Assembly: GCA_012841845.1 (NCBI GenBank)
Contig: DUTZ01000525.1
Coordinates: 1-6,341 of the forward strand
Length of the DNA: 6,341 nt
From: Actinomycetales bacterium
GTDB lineage: Bacteria; Actinomycetota; Actinomycetes; Mycobacteriales; Mycobacteriaceae
Direction of reading: 5' to 3'
Of this stretch, positions 5,781 to 6,341 are shown in pieces. Each line of letters begins with the position of its first letter. Within the stretch, counting starts at the first letter, position 1. The notes under the pieces were generated by a model. That model did no database searches. It was not told where the DNA came from and worked only from the letters and a program-made list of their open reading frames with translations. The position numbers and the translations under genes were made by a program.

Positions 5781-6206
5781 ATGACCACCACACCCGCACA
5801 GTTCCTCGACGCCTACCTCGCCGCGGTCGACGCCGCCGACGCCCCCACCGTCCAGGCCCTGTACGCGCCCGACGCCCGGGTCTTCGACGCCATGGGCCGG
5901 TGGCAGTTCGCCGGCGAGGCCTGGCCGGAGCACGTGGACTTCTGGCTCTCGATGGTCCGGCCCGGCGGCACCTCGTCGGTGACCGACGTCGAGGTGGTCG
6001 ACGGCGGCGACCTCGCCGTTGTCCACGCCACCATCACCTACGTCTCCGAGCTCTCCGACGGCGGCACGGGCACCTGCACCCTGCGGTTCACCCAGGTCCT
6101 CCGCGCGACCGGCGACGGCTGGCGGATCGTCCACGAGCACAGCTCGTTCCCCGTGACGATGGAGGAGGAGCCGAAGGTCATCCGGTACGAGCGCGTCGCG
6201 TCCTAG
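5781..6206 (+). CDS. SnoaL/NTF2-like small protein
   Basis: A 141-residue protein of the NTF2-like superfamily (SnoaL-like/YybH type), a cone-shaped alpha+beta fold used for small-molecule binding, isomerase or hydrolase roles; the ligand is unknown. The N-terminal helices (QFLDAYLAAVDAADAPTVQAL, 7-27, given here as its two ends with D10 and D17) lead into YAPDARVFDAMGRWQFAG (28-45), the family's first strand region. The C-terminal strands DLAVVHATITYV (77-88), LRFTQVLRATGDGWRIVHEH (101-120) and SSFPV (121-125) are typical of the family. The ATG start has AAGGA 8 nt upstream. No signal peptide or membrane segment is seen. It is transcribed divergently from the operon and has its own promoter region with a dyad at 5729-5743. 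It ends convergently with the next gene at a shared CTAG. Confidence 0.9.
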   Translation: MTTTPAQFLDAYLAAVDAADAPTVQALYAPDARVFDAMGRWQFAGEAWPEHVDFWLSMVRPGGTSSVTDVEVVDGGDLAVVHATITYVSELSDGGTGTCTLRFTQVLRATGDGWRIVHEHSSFPVTMEEEPKVIRYERVAS

Positions 6207-6341
6207 CGACCGCCGCCCCACGCGCCGTCACGGCGCATCGCCACCACCGGCAGCGCGGTGACGACCGGCGGTACCCACAGCGGCGCCGGGCCCACCGGCA
6301 CGCGCAGGGGGCCGGATGCCGCGCCGCGCGTGAACCGCACG
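6203..6341 (-). CDS. C-terminal end of a convergent gene, unidentified (5' end outside window)
   Basis: An open minus-strand frame enters from the right edge and ends at TAG (6203-6205) after 45 visible codons. Third positions are almost all G or C, as in the real genes here, which supports coding. The visible peptide is Pro/Val-rich with a hydrophobic stretch PLWVPPVVTALPVVAM (20-35) and a basic, Gly-rich tail ending WGGGR. The stretch could be a membrane segment. No family can be recognised from this much. Its stop shares the palindromic CTAG with the stop of the SnoaL-like gene, so the two genes converge with a 4-bp overlap. Confidence 0.5.
   Translation of the reverse strand, partial: VRFTRGAASGPLRVPVGPAPLWVPPVVTALPVVAMRRDGAWGGGR
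6222..6236 (+). terminator. Palindromic hairpin after the SnoaL-like gene, possible terminator
   Basis: GCGCCGTCACGGCGC is a perfect inverted repeat (7-bp arms around a single C) that can fold as a 5-bp GC stem with a 5-nt loop. It begins 15 nt after the stop of the SnoaL-like gene and lies inside the C-terminal codons of the convergent gene. No U-tract follows, so terminator activity is uncertain. Confidence 0.3.

Noticed and set aside
3637..5784. A 715-residue plus-strand open frame
   Set aside because: It is antisense to the SDR-like and HELAH genes, is rich in Arg/His/Gly/Val and shows no family motif. The minus-strand proteins have clear domains with catalytic residues.
5457..6221. A 254-residue minus-strand open frame across the divergent region
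   Set aside because: It is antisense to the SnoaL-like gene and off-frame to the HELAH gene. The SnoaL-like translation has a good SD and clear family features.

Overview
The window is very GC-rich, with strong G/C preference at third codon positions, several GTG starts, a mycothiol-type DinB family protein and a DtxR/IdeR-like iron box. Together these point to an actinobacterial chromosome, most likely from Mycobacteriales (the Dietzia, Gordonia, Rhodococcus and Corynebacterium neighbourhood). The genus is inference. No rRNA, tRNA, CRISPR array, insertion sequence or phage gene was seen.

Layout. The left edge holds the N-terminal 310 codons of a minus-strand acyltransferase-3 membrane protein (1-931), which runs off the window. 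Upstream of it is a short regulatory gap (932-1089) with a 20-bp imperfect dyad overlapping a possible extended -10. Next comes a minus-strand SAM-dependent methyltransferase (1090-1887). Its upstream gap (1888-1985) carries a 14/19 match to the DtxR/IdeR operator. From 1986 to 5667 four minus-strand genes form one probable operon. In transcription order they are a small HExxH (HELAH) DUF4157-like protein, a zinc-ribbon plus short-chain dehydrogenase-like protein, a DinB/DUF664-type protein and a nucleoside hydrolase. The last two junctions are 4-bp GTGA overlaps. A 113-bp divergent intergenic region (5668-5780) holds a perfect 6-3-6 dyad. It separates the operon from a plus-strand SnoaL/NTF2-like gene (5781-6206). 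That gene ends at a CTAG that also supplies the stop of a convergent minus-strand gene, of which only the C-terminus is visible (6203-6341).

How the genes may work together. The operon combines a predicted metal-dependent peptidase fold, an SDR lacking the canonical catalytic tyrosine, a metal-binding DinB helical bundle and an intact nucleoside-hydrolase active site. No known pathway joins these, and the shared function is unknown. The methyltransferase is probably derepressed under iron limitation. The acyltransferase and SnoaL-like genes each appear to have their own promoter region. The most noteworthy points are the iron box ahead of an orphan methyltransferase, the atypical SDR active site and the two operator-like dyads.
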